6,465 bases of DNA, from NCBI RefSeq assembly GCF_937997405.1, contig NZ_CALKTL010000184.1:1-6465 (forward strand), given 5' to 3'. This document shows positions 5,010-6,465 of this stretch, piece after piece. The notes under the pieces are model-generated. The model was not told where the DNA came from and made no database searches. It saw only the letters and a list, made by a program, of their open reading frames with translations. This DNA is from an uncultured Campylobacter sp. Its GTDB lineage: Bacteria > Campylobacterota > Campylobacteria > Campylobacterales > Campylobacteraceae. The translations under genes were made by a program, and so were the position numbers. How positions within the stretch are numbered: position 1 is the stretch's first letter; the number at the start of each line of letters is the position of its first letter.

Positions 5010-6465
5010 TCAGATATTTTCTGCCGCCACCATTCCAAAAACCATACAATCAGCCATGCTCATAGTACCGAGCCTACTTGCGCCGTGAACGCCACCGGTG
5101 ATTTCGCCCGCTGCATATAGCCCTGCGATCGGCTCGCCGCTAGCTGCGTCGATAACCTGAGCTTTGGTATTGATCTGCACGCCGCCCATGCAGTAAAGAA
5201 TTTTCGGGCTTGTTTGGCACGCATAAAATGGAGCTTTTGATACGTCGATACCGCCTACATCGGCTTTTGTCAAAGGCTTGCCAAACTCCGGGTCACTTCC
5301 TGCTTTGACATAGCCGTTAAAATCCGCGACGGTTTTTAAAAACGGCTCCAGCGGAATTTTATAAAATTTTGCAAGCTCTTCCAAGGTATTAAATTTTTTA
5401 ATTGAGCCTGCTTCTACGCCTTTTGACGTATAGACCGGATTATTTGCATCAACTGCTGCTTGATCGCAGATATTTACGGGGTAGTTGTCGTTATTTTCGC
5501 TCTCCGCCATGCATTTAAAGATCGCTTCGGTTTTGATCTTGCGCCCTGCGTGCTCATCCATAAAGCGTTTGCCGGTCTTTGGATCGACGGTTAGACCATA
5601 GTCGTTAGCGCAGTGATTTGAAAATAGCGCAGAAGTACCAAATCCCTTCTCGCTAGGATTAGTATAAGGATTTAGTTGAATCCAGCTGAGTTGCAAAGGA
5701 TTCGCACCTAGCTTCATCGCCGCGATAAGCGCACCTGCGGTAGCGCCTGGTTGGCTTACGGTTTCGATATTGTCTTTTAGATACGGCACCTGCTGCGCGC
5801 GAAACCATTTATCCGAACTGTATCCGCCCGCAGCCAAAATGACACCATCTTTGGCTTTAAAAAATTTTACTTCGCCGCTTTTGTTTTCCCTATCGTCGCT
5901 AGCAAGCTGCGGATCGAACTTATATTCTTCGCGACACTTCACGCCTACGACACGGCCGCTGTCATCTACGACAAAATCATCAAATTTAGTACGCTTCTTG
6001 ATTACAGCATTTGCATTTTCCTCGATCGCCTTATGCATCGGCTGGATGTAGCCCGAGCCGCTGGCGTTTTTGGCCTGTACGGCGCGCTTTAGCGAGTGTC
6101 CGCTAGCAGATATCACCTTGCCCGAAAACTCCACTCCGATGCTTTTTAGGTATTCAAAAGCATCGCCTGCACGGTCGTAGATGACGCCTAGCAAATCTAC
6201 GTGATTTAAATTTAGCCCGTCTTTTAGGCAATCTGCGATGAAAGCATCCTTACTATCCGTGATGCCCGCGGCTTTTTGGAATTCGTTATTTGGCACCGCC
6301 ATATTGCCGGCGTTAATGACGGAGTTACCGCCCGCACGACCCATCTTTTCGATCATAAGCACTTTTTTGCCGCGCTTAAGAGCCTGAAGCGTCGCCATCG
6401 AGCCTGCAAAACCGCTACCGATAACGACAACGTCATATTCTTCGTCAAATTTTACGTCTTTGGCG
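5010..6465 (-). CDS. Flavocytochrome c-family FAD reductase (fumarate-reductase-like), 5' end off window
   Basis: 484 residues are visible and the frame stays open to the right edge. The ATG at 6398 lies inside the FAD fold: the codons before it encode DVVVIGSGFAGS, the Gly-rich dinucleotide-binding motif, so the gene starts beyond the window. Further motifs: MIEKMGRAGGNS (FAD contact), DGVILAAGGY, GKRFMDE and the C-terminal GLYAAGEITGGVHGASRLG. These define the flavocytochrome c/fumarate reductase/urocanate reductase group. The conserved arginines are kept (codons 5565-5567 and 5073-5075). The two substrate-contacting histidines known from Shewanella Fcc3 seem to be replaced: Asn in the NPYT segment (5670-5672) and Tyr in YCMGG (5193-5195). 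A substrate other than fumarate, such as another unsaturated carboxylate, is therefore likely. Relatives are about 510 residues with a Tat or Sec signal, so a signal peptide may be what is missing, with the enzyme periplasmic; this cannot be seen. Confidence 0.9.
   Translation of the reverse strand, partial: AKDVKFDEEYDVVVIGSGFAGSMATLQALKRGKKVLMIEKMGRAGGNSVINAGNMAVPNNEFQKAAGITDSKDAFIADCLKDGLNLNHVDLLGVIYDRAGDAFEYLKSIGVEFSGKVISASGHSLKRAVQAKNASGSGYIQPMHKAIEENANAVIKKRTKFDDFVVDDSGRVVGVKCREEYKFDPQLASDDRENKSGEVKFFKAKDGVILAAGGYSSDKWFRAQQVPYLKDNIETVSQPGATAGALIAAMKLGANPLQLSWIQLNPYTNPSEKGFGTSALFSNHCANDYGLTVDPKTGKRFMDEHAGRKIKTEAIFKCMAESENNDNYPVNICDQAAVDANNPVYTSKGVEAGSIKKFNTLEELAKFYKIPLEPFLKTVADFNGYVKAGSDPEFGKPLTKADVGGIDVSKAPFYACQTSPKILYCMGGVQINTKAQVIDAASGEPIAGLYAAGEITGGVHGASRLGTMSMADCMVFGMVAAENI

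Noticed and set aside
5770..6051. 93-residue plus-strand frame opposite the reductase
   Set aside because: It is a shadow of the FAD reductase frame, with no ribosome site or recognisable motif.
6396..6398. ATG at 6398 as the start of the reductase
   Set aside because: The frame is open upstream and the preceding codons encode the GxGxxG FAD-binding motif, so this methionine is internal.

Overview
The window looks like chromosomal DNA of an oral-type, relatively GC-rich Campylobacter (C. gracilis, rectus or showae are the kind of relatives I would test first). The reasons are the Campylobacterota-style codon use, the very frequent AAATTT words, the tightly packed two-component genes and a flavocytochrome c-type reductase. 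The genus is an inference from style; no rRNA or other marker gene is present.

Left part (1-3233, + strand). A PepSY-domain protein enters from the left edge and ends at 91. Thirteen bases later comes a 209-residue unrecognised protein: hydrophilic and repetitive at the N-terminus, with a short cysteine cluster and one C-terminal hydrophobic segment. After a 131-bp gap with a plausible promoter comes an OmpR-type response regulator (TTG start). Its 3' end overlaps the start of a sensor histidine kinase. The kinase core is complete, but about 140 extra low-complexity residues precede its first membrane helix. PepSY proteins often sit beside two-component genes, so PepSY protein, 209-residue protein, regulator and kinase may form one envelope-sensing locus. 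The signal is not evident.

Middle part (3234-4099). About 560 bp without a convincing gene are packed with AAATTT words, degenerate 38-39 bp direct repeats and palindromes. Next to them, on the minus strand, is a short unrecognised gene that seems broken by one extra A in an AAAA run.

Right part (4100-6465, - strand). A flavodoxin-plus-two-[4Fe-4S] protein (EFR1-like) follows a flavocytochrome c-family FAD reductase whose 5' end lies beyond the right edge. The reductase keeps the FAD-binding and catalytic-arginine motifs, but two histidines typical of fumarate reductases are replaced, so its substrate is probably not fumarate. The 148-bp gap between these two genes contains three inverted repeats.

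I found no tRNA, rRNA, CRISPR array, insertion sequence or prophage gene. The most unusual material is the repeat-driven low-complexity coding sequence in the 209-residue protein and the kinase extension, together with a perfect Shine-Dalgarno-like site exactly where an ordinary kinase of this family would start.
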